Positions 21,115 to 32,803 of a DNA stretch of 64,000 bases are shown in pieces. The position numbers and the translations under genes are program-made. A model generated the notes under the pieces. It was not told where the DNA came from and made no database searches. It saw only the letters and a list, made by a program, of their open reading frames with translations. Each line of letters begins with the position of its first letter. Within the stretch, counting starts at the first letter, position 1. The DNA is from Achatina immaculata (lineage: Eukaryota; Mollusca; Gastropoda; Stylommatophora; Achatinidae), in contig CM019696.1 in the NCBI GenBank assembly GCA_009760885.1, forward strand, positions 45,159,358-45,223,357, given 5' to 3'.

Positions 21115-23770
21115 TGAGAGATTATTATATGCACGGTTCAACTCAAGATTCACGAAGCTGTCTATTATAGTTTGTTATGCACCAACAGAAGCAGCTGAAG
21201 AGGAATTAAAAGAAGATTTTTACAACAGCCTCCAAGCCACAGTAGAAACAATACCCAAGCATGATATGCTACTCATCTTGGGCGACTTCAATGCAAAAGT
21301 AGGTGAAGGAAATGAAGATAGAAGAAGAATCATGGGAAGAGAAGGAATCGGAGAAATAAATGAAAATGGAGAAAGACTGTGCAGTTTCTGTGAAGAAAAC
21401 ATGATGACCATCGGAGGGACAATTTTCCAACACAAAAACATCCATAAGGTGACTTGGAGGTCACCAGATAAAACCACAGAAAACCAAATTGATCACATAC
21501 TAATAAACAACAAGTGGAAACGGTCACTACAAGATGTGCGAGCAAGGAAAGGAGCAGATATAGGAAGTGATCACAACCTTCTGGTAGCAAAAATAAAACT
21601 AAAATTAAGGAAAGCCAGAATCGGAGAACACAGAAAGATACATTTTGATACAAGAAAACTGATAGACCAGCAAACAAGAAATGAATTCTCAATAATACTT
21701 AAGAACCGTTTCAGTGTCCTACAAGACGAAGCAGAAATGTCCATATTAGAGTTCAATAAAACACTACAGGAAACAGCAAAAGAGGTGCTGGGATATCGGA
21801 AAAGGAGAAAAGAGGAATGGATAAGTGAGACCACATGGGAAAAGATAGAGCAAAGAAAAGAAATCAAGAAAAAATTACTGAACACCAAATCACAACGGCT
21901 TAAAGAACGAGTTTTAAGTAATTATGCACAAAAAGACAAAGAAGTGAAGGAATCATGCCGTCAAGATAAACGTCAGTATTATGACAACTTAGCAGAGACA
22001 GCAGAGAAAGCAGCATATACAAATGACATGAAAACCATATATAAAATCACAAAGCAGATGACAGGTAACTTCAATACAAGATGTGAAAGTGCAGTAAGAA
22101 CACAAAATGGACAACTGGTCAGTGGAGAAAGAGAAAAAATTGAAAGATGGAGGGAACACTTTAACACCCTACTAAACAGAACACAAGCAGCACAAGCAAT
22201 AGATATACCTGAAGCAAAAGCGGAACTAAACATCAATACAGGACCAATAACAATAAATGAAGTAAAAGAGGCGATAAAGATGCTAAAATCAGACAGGGCA
22301 CCAGGTGAAGATGAAGTGACTGCTGAGATGTTGAAAGCAGAAGAAACAGAAACACCAAAACAACTTTGCCGGATATTACAACAAATTTGGGATCTAGAAA
22401 AAGCCCCAGAGGAGTGGAAAACTGGTCTTATAGTAAAACTACCAAAGAAGGGTGACCTCAGAGATTGCGGGAACTGGAGAGGCATTACCCTACTGCCACT
22501 TACTAGTAAAGTATTTTGCAGAATAATCATCAACAGAATTGTACCAACACTTGAGGAAAAACTTCGGAAAGAGCAGACAGGATTTAGGAAAGGAAGATCA
22601 TGCATAGACCACATATTTGTACTTAGACAAATATTAGAACAGGCAAATGAGTGGCATAGCACAACATATGCATTATTCATAGATTTTGAGAAAGCCTTTG
22701 ACAGTGTCAACAGAGATGCACTGTGGAAAATCCTAAGATGGCATGGCCTCCCCCATAAAATAGTTAATGTAATCAAAGCCCTATACGAGGGTTTTCAGTG
22801 CAAAGTTATCTGTGGAGAACATACCTCCAGCAGCTTTAGGGTACAAACAGGAGTGAAACAGGGATGTGTACTATCACCAACATTATTTATCTTGGCAGTA
22901 GACTGGTTAATGAAGGAGGCAACATCAGACAAACGCAGAGGATTACAATGGACCCTTAACACAGTGCTGGAGGACCTTGACTTTGCGGACGACATTTGTC
23001 TATTATCAAGCAGTCACAAAGATATGCAAGATAAAATAAACAAGTTAACCCAGAATGCAAACAACATAGGACTAAAGATCAACGTAGGAAAGACAAAGTT
23101 AATGAAGCAAAATGTGAACAACAGAAATGTACTCAGAGTAGATAACAAGTTAGTGGAGGAAGTCAACGAATTTGTATACCTTGGCAGCAGAGTAGTAGAA
23201 AATGGAGACAGCACAGAGGACATCAACAGCAGACTTACTAGAGCAAACCAGGCTTTTGCAATGCTACAGAATATATGGAAATCAAATAAACTAAGCATAA
23301 ATATGAAAATCAGGATATTTAAGAGTAATGTTCTAAGTGTACTACTCTATGGAAGTGAATGCTGGAAAATCACGAAAACCATAGAAAACAAGTTGAATTC
23401 TTTCCAGACTAAATGTTTACGTAGAATTAAAAAATATTTTGGCCAAACACCATAAGAAATAACATCTTATTGGCAGAAATGCAGATGAAACCACTGACAA
23501 CAATTATTGAGGAAAGACGCTGGCGATGGTTGGGACATGTGCTCCGAATGACTGACAACTCACTACCAAAAATAGCACTAAGATGGACACCACAGGGGAG
23601 CAGAAGTAAGGGTAGACCAAAAGAGACATGGAGAAGAACAACAGAAAGGATGTTGAGCAATAGAGGGCTCACCTGGGCAAGAGCAGAAAAAAAGGCAAAA
23701 GACAGGCATTTGTGGAAAACCCTTGCGGAAGCCCCATGTGCCCTGGGCACTTAAGGTTCAGAGAGAGAGA
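21115..23770 (+). mobile_element. RTE-like LINE, nearly full length ((GA)-tail)
   Basis: A 14-bp TSD, gaatgtggtaaaaa, at 21101-21114 and 23771-23784 defines the insert. The open frame starts inside the EEP endonuclease (LLILGDFNAKVG, SDHNLLVAK). It then runs through a linker and a complete RT: GNWRGITLLPLTSK, FRKGRSCIDH, ALFIDFEKAFDSV, TGVKQGCVLSPTLF, LDFADDICLLS. One base is missing in an A run near 23430 relative to the C1 copy, moving the last 94 residues to another frame (stop at 23752-23754). The first part of the endonuclease is lost. No RNase H is present. RTE-type classification is inferred. Confidence 0.92.
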
Positions 23771-23830
23771 GAATGTGGTAAAAAAAACACTGAAATTCAT
23801 CAGTGAGTGATGTATGTCTGTCATTACAGC

Positions 23831-23855
23831 AAGTTTACAACTGGAGTAGGAAGTT
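23831..23855 (+). CDS. BCO-like: Start of a carotenoid oxygenase exon cut by the gap
   Basis: After the acceptor tgtctgtcattacag the sequence reads QVYNWSRK before the N run. This resembles the family position just before the first iron-ligand His (x-V-x-W-S-x-F). It would join exon C (ending KKEQ, phase 0) in frame. Only eight residues are visible, so this is a moderate inference. If right, it is exon C+1 and should lie downstream of exon C, yet exon C is on the other strand across the gap. Confidence 0.5.
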
Positions 23856-23955
23856 NNNNNNNNNNNNNNNNNNNNNNNNNNNNNNNNNNNNNNNNNNNNN
23901 NNNNNNNNNNNNNNNNNNNNNNNNNNNNNNNNNNNNNNNNNNNNNNNNNNNNNNN
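23856..23955. other. Assembly gap, exactly 100 N (C2/C3)
   Basis: Cuts the putative exon C+1. Exon C lies only about 180 bp beyond it, in the opposite orientation. Confidence 0.98.
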
Positions 23956-24137
23956 AACATTGTTTTTGTTTCCTATAATGTCATGTAATCTTGTTTGTCT
24001 AGATTCAAGAATATACGAGTGATGTAAATTACATGAAACAATTGGACTGATATAAATCCCATTTTGCAACAAAAAATCTGATAATGACAACAAAAAATGT
24101 ACTCTCATTGCAAGGAATTTCATTTTTTTTTTCATAC

Positions 24138-24276
24138 CTGTTCTTTCTTCAACAAAGTGTTTGGATCAATCTCATTGATAAGTGTGGTCTCTGTCAGGGC
24201 AAAAAGTCTGTCCCCAAACTCTACAATACTGACTGCAGTGTTGTCGCTGGTTGGAGGGGGTTGTGGAATAAAGTAA
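24138..24276 (-). CDS. BCO-like: Carotenoid oxygenase exon C
   Basis: Acceptor ctacaggtatttcag and donor gtatga on the reverse strand; 139 bp (1 + 46 codons). It reads YFIPQPPPTSDNTAVSIVEF, then GDRLFALTETTLINEIDPNT, the family TDN...GDxxxALTETxxxxxIDPxTL block. The first base completes a Ser codon with exon B (phase 2), giving CKSIFRSYFIP across the junction. An acceptor 30 bases further in also keeps frame but would remove the YFIPQPPPTS part. Confidence 0.9.
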
Positions 24277-24299
24277 CTGAAATACCTGTAGAATCAAAT

Positions 24300-24600
24300 G
24301 CAAACTTTAATCAATCAATCAATGTCTGTGGCTCTTCCTATGAAGCATAACCCACTTACAAAAGCTTTCCAGTCATTTCTCTCTTTGACCTTGCTCTCCA
24401 AGCCGCACCATGTGAGTCCCTCCTGCTTTCAGAGCCTTCAGTGTAACCCTTCTCCATATATCCTTTGAGCTTTCCTGTTTTTGCTTCCATTGTGGGTTCC
24501 ATGTCAAAGCTGTCTCTCTGCTTTCTCAATGTATTCCCATTTCACCTCCATTTTCTTGTGCAAACTTAGTACATTTAAATTTTCACCTTTCATTTAAGCA
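24300..24600 (-). mobile_element. LINE 3' fragment with (ATTG) tail
   Basis: The reverse frame reads like a LINE C-terminus (GEQGQREKWLESF-like) and the end shows a short tcaatcaatcaatg tail at 24310-24326. Related in style to 11843-12160. Confidence 0.45.
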
Positions 24601-24664
24601 ATAACAAACAGTAAATTTGTATTTATCTTCTCTGTAATTTTATATATATTTTATATATATATAT

Positions 24665-25500
24665 ATAAAACGAGCATTGATTGGGTACGTGAGACCCAAC
24701 TGGAAGATCTTGATTTTGCAGATGACATAGCTCTTATCAGCAACAATATGAAATCAATGCAAGTAAAAACAGGAACCCTGTCTTCAATGGCTAGTAAAAT
24801 AGGACTTGAAATTAAAAAGGATAAAACAAAAATAATGAAGGTTCTCATTAATGACGAAGGACAAATATACTAGAAGGAACAGCTGTTGAAGAAGTAAACT
24901 ATTTTGCATATCTCAGCAGCTATATAGACCAAAATTGTGACACCAGAAAAGAAGTTTGAATTTGAAATGCCAAAGCAGTATTGACCTTCAAGAATCTTGA
25001 GAATATATGGCATTCAAGAGTTTTAAGCACAAAAACCAAGTTAAGATTATTCAATTCAAATGTAATATCCACCCTCATTTATGCATATGAAAACTGGAAA
25101 ACAACTAAAGAAATAGACAAAAATTAAACTCTTTCAAAAACAAATGCCTAAGGAAAATACTCAGTATAAAGTGGAATGAATTCAAGAACACCACAGAGAT
25201 CAGACAGATGAGCAAACTACAACTTGTTTCATGGTTGATTAGAAAAAGAAGATGGACATATGTCAGTCATGTGATGAGAAGAAACAATCAATGAATCTCT
25301 AAACAAGCTATCAAATGGAACACAACAGGCCGAAGAAGAAGAGGTCGACCACGTGAAACTTTAAAGAGGACATTGTTAAGAGAAGCCAGTTCAGTGGGCA
25401 TAACATCCCTTGATGAGAATGAAGACAGGACATCTTGGCGAACTATCATGCAGGCCCTATGTGATGTTTAACGGCACGGGAAGGATGTAAGATGTAGGAA
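24665..25500 (+). mobile_element. LINE RT fragment, (GATGTAAG)-tail family
   Basis: Reads DWVRETQLEDLDFADDIALI, then KTKIMK and, after several stops, the GRRRRGRPRETLKRTLLREA basic block. Same family as 1031-2092. Multiple frameshifts make it a pseudogene. It follows a (TA)n stretch. Confidence 0.82.
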
Positions 25501-25509
25501 GATATATAT

Positions 25510-26345
25510 ATTCTTCCTTTATTCCTTTAAAGGAAGACATTCAGAACCCTTCTATATAAGAACTAGTTTAAAACAAGGTGATACATTCATTCCATTACTA
25601 TTCAACCCAGTACTAGAAAAGGTAATCAGAAAAGTGAAAGAAGAAAGCAGTACAGAAGAACAAGCTAAAATACTAGGATATGCTGATGACATCGATCTTG
25701 TGGAGGAGACTATGTAAAAAAGTCATCAGTACCTACATACTCCTGAGTATATGAAGATATCAAGAGACCAGTGGCAGAATGATCCAGATTATATAAATGT
25801 TGGACAGATTATTATTAGGAAAGCAGAAACATACAAATATCGAGGCACAACCTTCAACAGAAGCAACATAGTAACCAAGGAAATTAAAAGCAGAGGACAG
25901 ATAGGGAATAGAATCTACTTCGCCTTGCAAAACCTGTTAAAATCCAAAATCCTGTCCCAAAAAACCAGAACAACAATCTACAAAACTGTAATAAAACCAC
26001 CATCATGTATGGATCAGAAACAACAAATAAAGATGAACAACAATTGCAGATCTTTGAGAACAAGATCCTAAGAGTCTTTGAGCTCATAAAGGATACCAAC
26101 AATGGAGAATATAAAGCTAGAAAGAACACTGAACTGAACAGCTTATTTAAATCCCAACAAATTATAAATATCTTGAAACTGAACAGACTATGCTGGTTGG
26201 GCCATGTAGAAAGAATAGAAGAGAACACACAAACAAAAATTATGAACGCACAAGAGATGAGGGAAGCAAGACCAAGGGATAGACCAAGAAAGAGATGGAA
26301 AGACAACATAGAAGAGTATATAAAAGAAATTGGCATCACCAACTG
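25510..26345 (+). mobile_element. RTE-like LINE fragment (host of a nested LINE)
   Basis: Contains YADDID (degraded RT core) and an open tail from 26005: YGSETTNKDEQQLQIFENKI, CWLGHVERIEENTQTK, RPRDRPRKRWKDNIEEYIKE. It is interrupted after gcatcaccaactg by a nested LINE and resumes at 27556-27650. The inverted partner (63440-64000) is uninterrupted at that point. Confidence 0.83.
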
Positions 26346-27555
26346 AGAATAATTATGAGAAGAACAAGGAAAAAGATAAAAATGGAAATAGCAGATGAAC
26401 AGTTTGGATTTGTTGAAGGAAAGGGAACACACAATGCCATTTATGCTTTACGAACACTAACAAAAAGAGCTTTAGAAGTACAGAAAGATCTCTACTTATG
26501 CTTCATTGATTACACCAAGGCATTTGACAAAGTGAAACATAATGAAATTATTAAAATGCTTAAAGACATCAATATAGACGGCAAAGACCTGAGGATTGTA
26601 AAACATCTATACTGGCAGTAAGAAGCAGCAGTTCGAGTTGAAAATAGAACTGGAAAATAGGATGTGTACTATCTCCAGACCTTTTTTCTCTGTATAGCGA
26701 GAATATTCTAAGAACAATCATCACAGAACCAGGCATAAAAATTGGAGGATACAATATTAACAACCTTCGGTATGCTGACAACACAGTACTGATAGCTGAT
26801 AACCAACAACACCTGCAAAATCTCTTGGATAAAGTCGCCAAAGAAAGTGAACAGAAAGGCCTTACTTTGAACATCAAAAAGACAGAGACTATGGTTATAT
26901 CTAAGAAACAGAATCCACCAACATGCAGTATTAAATTAAACGGAACTATTCTAAAGCAGGTGCAGAAATTCAAATACCTTGGAGCAGTAATAACTTCAGA
27001 TGGGAAATGCAGAACAGAAATTAGGAACAGAATAGGCCAAGCAAAGACTGCATTTCAGAGAATAAGAAACATATTAGCTAACACATCTTTATCAATGAAT
27101 GTTAGAAAACGAGTCCTAAAATGCTATATTGAACCTATCTTGTTATATGGAAGTGAATCATGGACAATAGGCAAGTCTGCACAAAAATCATTAGAAGCAG
27201 CAGAAATGTGATTTATTAGAAGAATGTTGCGAATCCCCTGGACAGCAAAAATAACTAATGAAGAATGTATGAGAAGAGCTGGAGAGACAAAAAACCTTGT
27301 GAAAAAGATAAGAGAGAGACAATGTACTTTCATAGGACATGCAATGAGAAGAGGGGGCATTGAAAATATTATAACAACAGGAAAAATAGAAGGAAGAAGA
27401 TCAAGAGGAAGACCAAGAGAAATGATACTGGACAGTCTGACAGGATGGTGTGAGAGGAGATCACCAACTGAACTGATGGCCTGCATGAAGGATCGGGTAA
27501 TCTGGAGAAGCATAATAGCCAATGCCAGTTGGCACGGCACATGATGATGATGATG
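26346..27555 (+). mobile_element. Nested LINE, arm-specific insertion
   Basis: Starts in RT (EQFGFVEGKGTHNAIYALRT, LCFIDYTKAFDKVK). The catalytic motif reads YADN instead of YADD, with several stops. The tail half is open: KTETMVISKK to GRPREMILDSLTGWCERRSP and DRVIWRSIIANASWHGT, then a (GAT)n tail. The TSD atcaccaactg is at 26335-26345 and 27556-27566. The empty site is at 63532-63545. Its family supplies the ILDSLTGW segment that resembles the 37-kb satellite. Confidence 0.9.
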
Positions 27556-27650
27556 ATCACCAACTGGAAAAAGAAGATTAGGAATAGAGAGGAATGAAGG
27601 CCAACTTTATCTGCAGCAATGAGAGTTAATGACACACAAAAATTAGTGTA

Positions 27651-28422
27651 TAAGTATACAACTATACACGAAGCACTGGAGTAAAGTTGTGATACCAGAA
27701 TGTATAAACTAGGAAAAAACTAGGAACAGATTTGATACTTAACGACTATAAAGTTGTGACATTTTGGCATGAGCCTTAATCATACACAACCATACCGGAC
27801 GAAGAAACAGAGAGAGGAGATAAAGTATAGATTCACATGAATACTACTAAAAAAAAAAAATTAATTAATTAAATACAGTACTTAGATGTAAATTGTAAGA
27901 TGTGGCTTGTCCAGCAGTGTGTGTCAGGAATTGATTTAGTAGAATGTGGAGACTGTTTAAATGGAGACCTGTGATATGTGGTCAGTGGGTTGTAACTGGG
28001 GGTGGTGGATGGGGAACTGTGGAGCCTTAATGGTTCTGAAAGCTAAAGAAGTATATATATATGTGCCTATGGCTTTAACGCCATGTTTTCGGTTCGTTAG
28101 TTTGGATACCTACACGGTTGCCCGACGTTACTATGGAATGGGACTCTCCTTCAAAGGAGTAGTCTTCCTCCTCCTCTACCACCTCCCTGTACCAGCAACT
28201 ATCAACCACAAAGGTAAAGTTATACTGTATATTTTATATTATATATTTTTGACACATATAAATCCATTAAAAAGGTCAAAAAAGAAAATATTTCTGGGGC
28301 GAGTGACGGATTAATTGGATTTGCATTAATTTCAATGGGAAAAATTGTTTCAGTTTGTGAACATTTCGGTTCGCGAATGGAGTCAAAGAATGAATTAAGT
28401 TCATGACCCGAGGTACCACTAT

Positions 28423-28456
<34 letters not shown>

Positions 28457-29309
28457 CTGGGGTAAAGCTGGGGTGACCATCCCCAACCCATATATATATT
28501 CCACAGATATTTGATCAGCATAATCAACCACAATAACAGAAAAAAGATGTCCATGCTGTAAAGTCTAGTCTTTTCACTCTTGATTTTGTTGTTAGTTTGG
28601 CCCTCATAGCTTCCTCAAGTGATATGGTCCCTCTATGCAGAATCAAAGTTATCCTTCTCATTTATGAGTAATTATTTACTGTTCAACTTATGATTCATAA
28701 ATCACTGACTAATTTATAATTTGTGACTCATACATACATAATCAGTTAAAATCTTGTGCTAACAAAGTAACAGAAAGGCTTCTATCATAGAAGAGTGTCA
28801 AGGACAAAAAATTACAGCTGATACAACAGATGATAAACACACCACTTTGCCTGGCTACTTACAAGGGAAAAACAAAATTATGATCTCAGTAAAAAAACAA
28901 GAAATGGAAATAATACAGAGGATCTAAAACAAAATAAAAACTGTCAATATAAAATCTAAATTCTGGGGAGATTTGAAATACTTTTTTTTTAATGTGAAAA
29001 CATTTTCCAAGCAAGTAATCTAGGAATATTTCAGAATCTATTTTTTTATTTACTTGTCTTTGATTTCACAATATTTTGCTGTAATCTGTGCTCGCTGTAA
29101 ACCTGGCAAATCGCATGCCAGATTTTTTTCCTCTTTGTTCTAATTTAAATTGGAAAATGCTGCTATAGATATGCCATGCAAACTTTTAAAATTATATGTA
29201 AACTAGCATGTAGACTTTTAAACCATCCCTAACATCTGTCTATTAGTTTTATTAAATGCTGGCAAAAAAATGATGCTTTCTGAACTAACAATGTTATCTA
29301 AATTAATGC
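27651..29309. other. Intron B-C with (TA)n and a possible DNA-element fragment
   Basis: Shared with C4 (61.7-63.4 kb, inverted). It holds a (TA)n run at 28423-28450. A segment beginning gaggtaccactatg next to the TA run reads gtggtacctcagatcatgaa in C4; this resembles widespread mariner-type termini next to a TA target, which is only a suggestion. No exon was recognised on either strand. Confidence 0.45.
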
Positions 29310-29660
29310 TAACAACTTCTTCTACTTCTTCAGCTTTCTGAGCCATTTAGGCTCACTCCTATAAATAAAGTTCAACTCCATTCCTCTCTATTCCTAATCT
29401 CCTCTCTCCTTTATATCCTCTTCTACGTTGTCTCTCCATCTCTGTCTTGGTCTACTTTTTGGTCTTGTTTCCTTCACCTATTGAACATACATCATTTTTG
29501 CTTGTCTGTTCTCTTCCATTCTTTCAACATGTCCCAGGAGCGTAATCTGTTCAGTTTCAAGACATTTATATACCGCTGTGATTTAAAAGAGCTGTTAAGT
29601 CCAGTGTTCCTTCTAGCTCTCCATTCCCCACTCAAGGTATCCTTTATTGGCCCAAAGATT
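29310..29660 (-). mobile_element. RTE-like LINE 3' fragment
   Basis: Reverse strand gives the GHVERxEENxQ...RPRQRWRDNVEED style tail of the same family as 25510-26345, with many disruptions. It is shared with C4 at 61330-61680. Confidence 0.65.
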
Positions 29661-29800
29661 AACTAATAACACTACCTAAATTAATAATGCTATCTAAACT
29701 AGCAGTGCTGTCTAAAACAACAGTGCTATCTAATTTAATAATACTATCTAAAATAACAATGCTGTGCAAACTAACAGTGTTGACTATTACTTTCACAAAC

Positions 29801-30056
29801 CTTCTGAAGATGCTCTTGCAAGGATCAGGGAAGGAGGTCCCAAATCCTGCTCCAACAAGTCTGTTATGCTTCACACACTTTTCATAGTGATCAGAGTCAA
29901 GGATCATGGACAGATAAGACGCCTTCCCATTCTGGATTGTCCAGCGATGAAGGACAGCAAAACCATCAAAAGCGTGATTCCAGGACATGCCTCCAAGTTT
30001 GTACAAACCACTTCCATTTCTATATAGTGAACCTTTCAGCCATTCTGGAAGTGTTC
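29801..30056 (-). CDS. BCO-like: Carotenoid oxygenase exon B, C3 copy
   Basis: Acceptor gtctgttatggcag and donor gtttgt on the reverse strand; 256 bp, entering with one base owed (phase 1) and leaving in phase 2. It encodes GTLPEWLKGSLYRNGSGLYK, HAFDGFAVLHRWTIQNGK and FGTSFPDPCKSIF, three diagnostic N-terminal blocks of the family. It differs from the C4 copy by Ala for Val after QNGK. Confidence 0.95.
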
Positions 30057-30221
30057 CTGCCATAACAGACATGCACAGTCATCACAGTTTCCATAGACCC
30101 AAAATATTCAAGCGCGTGCATTATATTTTTACTGACAGAAATACATTATATTTTTACATATAGCAATACATTACATTTTTACATGCAGGAAATCATTACA
30201 TTTTACATTTTTAGCAGCAGC

Positions 30222-30963
30222 ACAAAAAGGAATGGAAAAACTAATTATGTCAGCCTGTAAGAATAGTGAAGAGGAAAACTTCTATCTTAATGCGAAGAAA
30301 ACTAAATTGATGACAATTGACAAAACAAACAAGGCAGCTGATATATGTATCAATGAGGAAAAACTGGAAGAAGTGGAGAGTTTTGAATATCTTAGATCAC
30401 TGCTAACTAATAATGGAGATACAATGAGGGAAATTAAAAGGTGAACATCCAGTGCTCTTCAGAAAGTAAAACAACTAAAGAATCTGTGGAGAGGAACAGA
30501 CAGAACTACAAAAATAAGATTTTTAAGGGCATGCATCTTTCCCATCACAACATATGCCTGTAAGACCTGGAAACTTAACAAAACAGCTGAGAAACACATA
30601 AATGCCTTTGAATGTAAATGCTACAGAAAAGTTCTTCAAATATCATGGACACAAAAAAGAACAAATATATCCATACTACAAGAACTTAATATTGATGAAG
30701 GCTGGATAGTAAAGAGGATTAAAGAGAGAAAACTTAAATATTTTGGACACATTAAACGTCATGATAATCTAGAGAAAACCGTCTTGGAAGGGTACATAAT
30801 GGAAAAAAGAAAGAGAGGAAGACCAAGGCTAAGATGGCTACAAGACATGATCTGCAAATGGATGCATCAGGAGCAGGCCATCTTGCTCAGAACTGAGAGG
30901 CCTACAGGAGTGTTGTTAGGGAGGCAAAGTTCCACAAGGGACATGCAAATGAATCAATAAATG
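30222..30963 (+). mobile_element. (AATG)-tail LINE 3' half, arm-specific
   Basis: Reads MEKLIMSACKNSEEENFYLN, then YACKTWKLNKTAEKHIN, YFGHIKRHDNLEKTVLEGYI and a KRKRGRPRLRWLQDM block. A 9-bp TSD, agcagcagc, is at 30213-30221 and 30964-30972. The inverted C4 arm has a single gctgctgct at about 60766-60775, an empty site. Confidence 0.88.
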
Positions 30964-30972
30964 AGCAGCAGC

Positions 30973-31689
30973 AAAGCATTATATTTTTACTTACAGTAGT
31001 ACACTACATTTTTACTTATAGCAATGCACTACATTTAAAACCAGAACATAGATGGAAATCTAAAGTAGTTTAAAGAAACAGAAATCTCACAAATAAAGGG
31101 GAGGTGAAAGGCAAACATTCTATCCAAATCTTGTAGCAAAATAATGAATCTGAACTATTCAGCATCACATAGATAAGTCAAAAACAGTGATATTATTTTC
31201 AATTTCCAGTGTAAATAAACTGTAATAAAGTATAAATCAAGTGTATATAAAGTATAAATCAAGCGTGTATAAAGTATACTTGTGGACTGTAAATTTAAGC
31301 AGTTCATCAACAACATAAACATTAAAGGGCAACAATTTTTTTCCTATAAAAAACAGTTACCAAAAACTGAGATTTGTAGATGGACAAGATCTCCTGTACC
31401 ACTGTAACAGGGATGAGTTGAAAGATGGAGATAGGTTGTCCAACCAAAGCAATGGTTGTTTATTAATCCCCGGCATGTTAGAATATTTAAGATTTACTTC
31501 TGCATTTGTCATTAATATGGCTTGTCAACATAAAAAAAGCACAAGGGTGCATCTTATGATAATGTACATGCCCAGAAAGTACACTTTTATTTCCTCTTTA
31601 AACAGCCAATGAGGGATTTAGCTGGTCAACAAAGACATTAATCTGTGACAAAACAATTCAGTTAACAAATTTTTAAAAAGGCAAAATTG
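30973..31689. other. Intron A-B, nothing coding
   Basis: Shared with C4 (60.06-60.77 kb). Short AT-rich repeats of acattaca-type flank the LINE. No exon was recognised. Confidence 0.5.
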
Positions 31690-32210
31690 ATAAAGGTAAT
31701 CCTACCATATTATAAAGGCACCTAGGGAATACAATGTTAATGTTCATATTTTCCTCGATTAGTCAGCACTCTAGAGAGCGATGTGGTCAGCATCAAGTCT
31801 GTCAACACCCTAGAGGGCAACGTGGTCAGCATCAAGTCTGTCAGCACATTAGAGGGCAAAGCGGTCAGCATCAAGTCTGTCAGCACACTAGAGGGCAACG
31901 TGGTCAGCATCAAGTCTGTCAGCACCCTAGAGGGCGACGTGGTCAGCATCAAGTCTGTCAGCACACTAGAGGGCAAAGTGGTCAGCATCAAGTCTGTCAG
32001 CACACTAGAGGGCAACGTGGTCAGCATCAAGTCTGTCAGCACACTAGAGGGCGACGTGGTCAGCATCAAGTCTGTCAGCACACTAGAGAGCGACGTGGTC
32101 AGCATGAAGTCTGTCAGCACACTAGAGGGCGACGTGGTCAGCATCATGCCTAGCTGATTTTACTTTTCAAGCACTCGGATGAGCCAGAGATTCATTTATA
32201 TAGTTGGGGT
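31690..32210 (-). mobile_element. SINE with an internally expanded 39-bp array
   Basis: Both ends follow the SINE seen at 50208-50447 (tail ggtaatcctaccatat, gttcatattttcctcgatta). The core segment gtcagcacactagagggc plus ggtcagcatcaagtct is amplified about 9.7 times (31770-32150, 39-bp period). It reads open in several frames because 39 is a multiple of three; not a gene. Confidence 0.85.
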
Positions 32211-32340
32211 AATGGGACACATTTACTGGGACACAGCTTTTAGCAACTCTTAAATTATTCCTCACAGCCCAGCTGTACCTCTTGTTTGTCATCTCCTTAC
32301 TGCAGTTTACAATCATCACAATATTACTTTAGAAACTAAC

Positions 32341-32539
32341 CTGTGACAGGAATATCAATAGGTTTATTTAAGCTGGCTGAGGCATCCAAGTCTAGATACT
32401 GTGGAGTGACCCAGTTGGTCTGTTTCTTCTCTGTGTTAGTTTCAGAATCCATGCTTGAGTGAATGTTGTGCGTCCTTTGTGAATCTTTTTGTCTAGAGTG
32501 TTTCAGCAATTCTAATGTTAATACAACAATCAAAGACAT
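32341..32539 (-). CDS. BCO-like: Carotenoid oxygenase exon A (start), C3 copy
   Basis: Start codon at 32539-32537 on the reverse strand; 66 codons + 1 base to the donor gttagt. It begins MSLIVVLTLELLKHSR, a short hydrophobic N-terminus (possible signal or anchor, weak). It then has NWVTPQYLDL and ends SLNKPIDIPVTG; the last base plus exon B's first two make Gly, giving IPVTGTLPEWLKGSLYRNG. An acceptor-like ctatttttag sits 18 bp before the ATG, so a 5' UTR intron is possible. Confidence 0.85.
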
Positions 32540-32803
32540 TTTAAAAATGAGGCTTCTAAAAATAGCTGGATGAAAATTGAAATAGTTCACAAAATTGGGA
32601 ATTAAATGTATGAATTATTATGGTTAATTGCCTCCTTAATAAATGTATGATGTGAGGGGCTATGAGCTCTTGGACAAGACCAACCAGTCTGTCAAGTATG
32701 CAGATCCTGCAGGATGTAGTGTCACAGACTCAGTTGCAACCATTTACCTCTCAGAATGAAGAATCTGTATCCTGCATAGTAGTTTGCTATCATCCCTAAG
32801 CAG

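Noticed and set aside
31737..32157. Open frames on both strands of the 39-bp array
   Set aside because: A period divisible by three keeps frames open. The sequence is a SINE-derived array.
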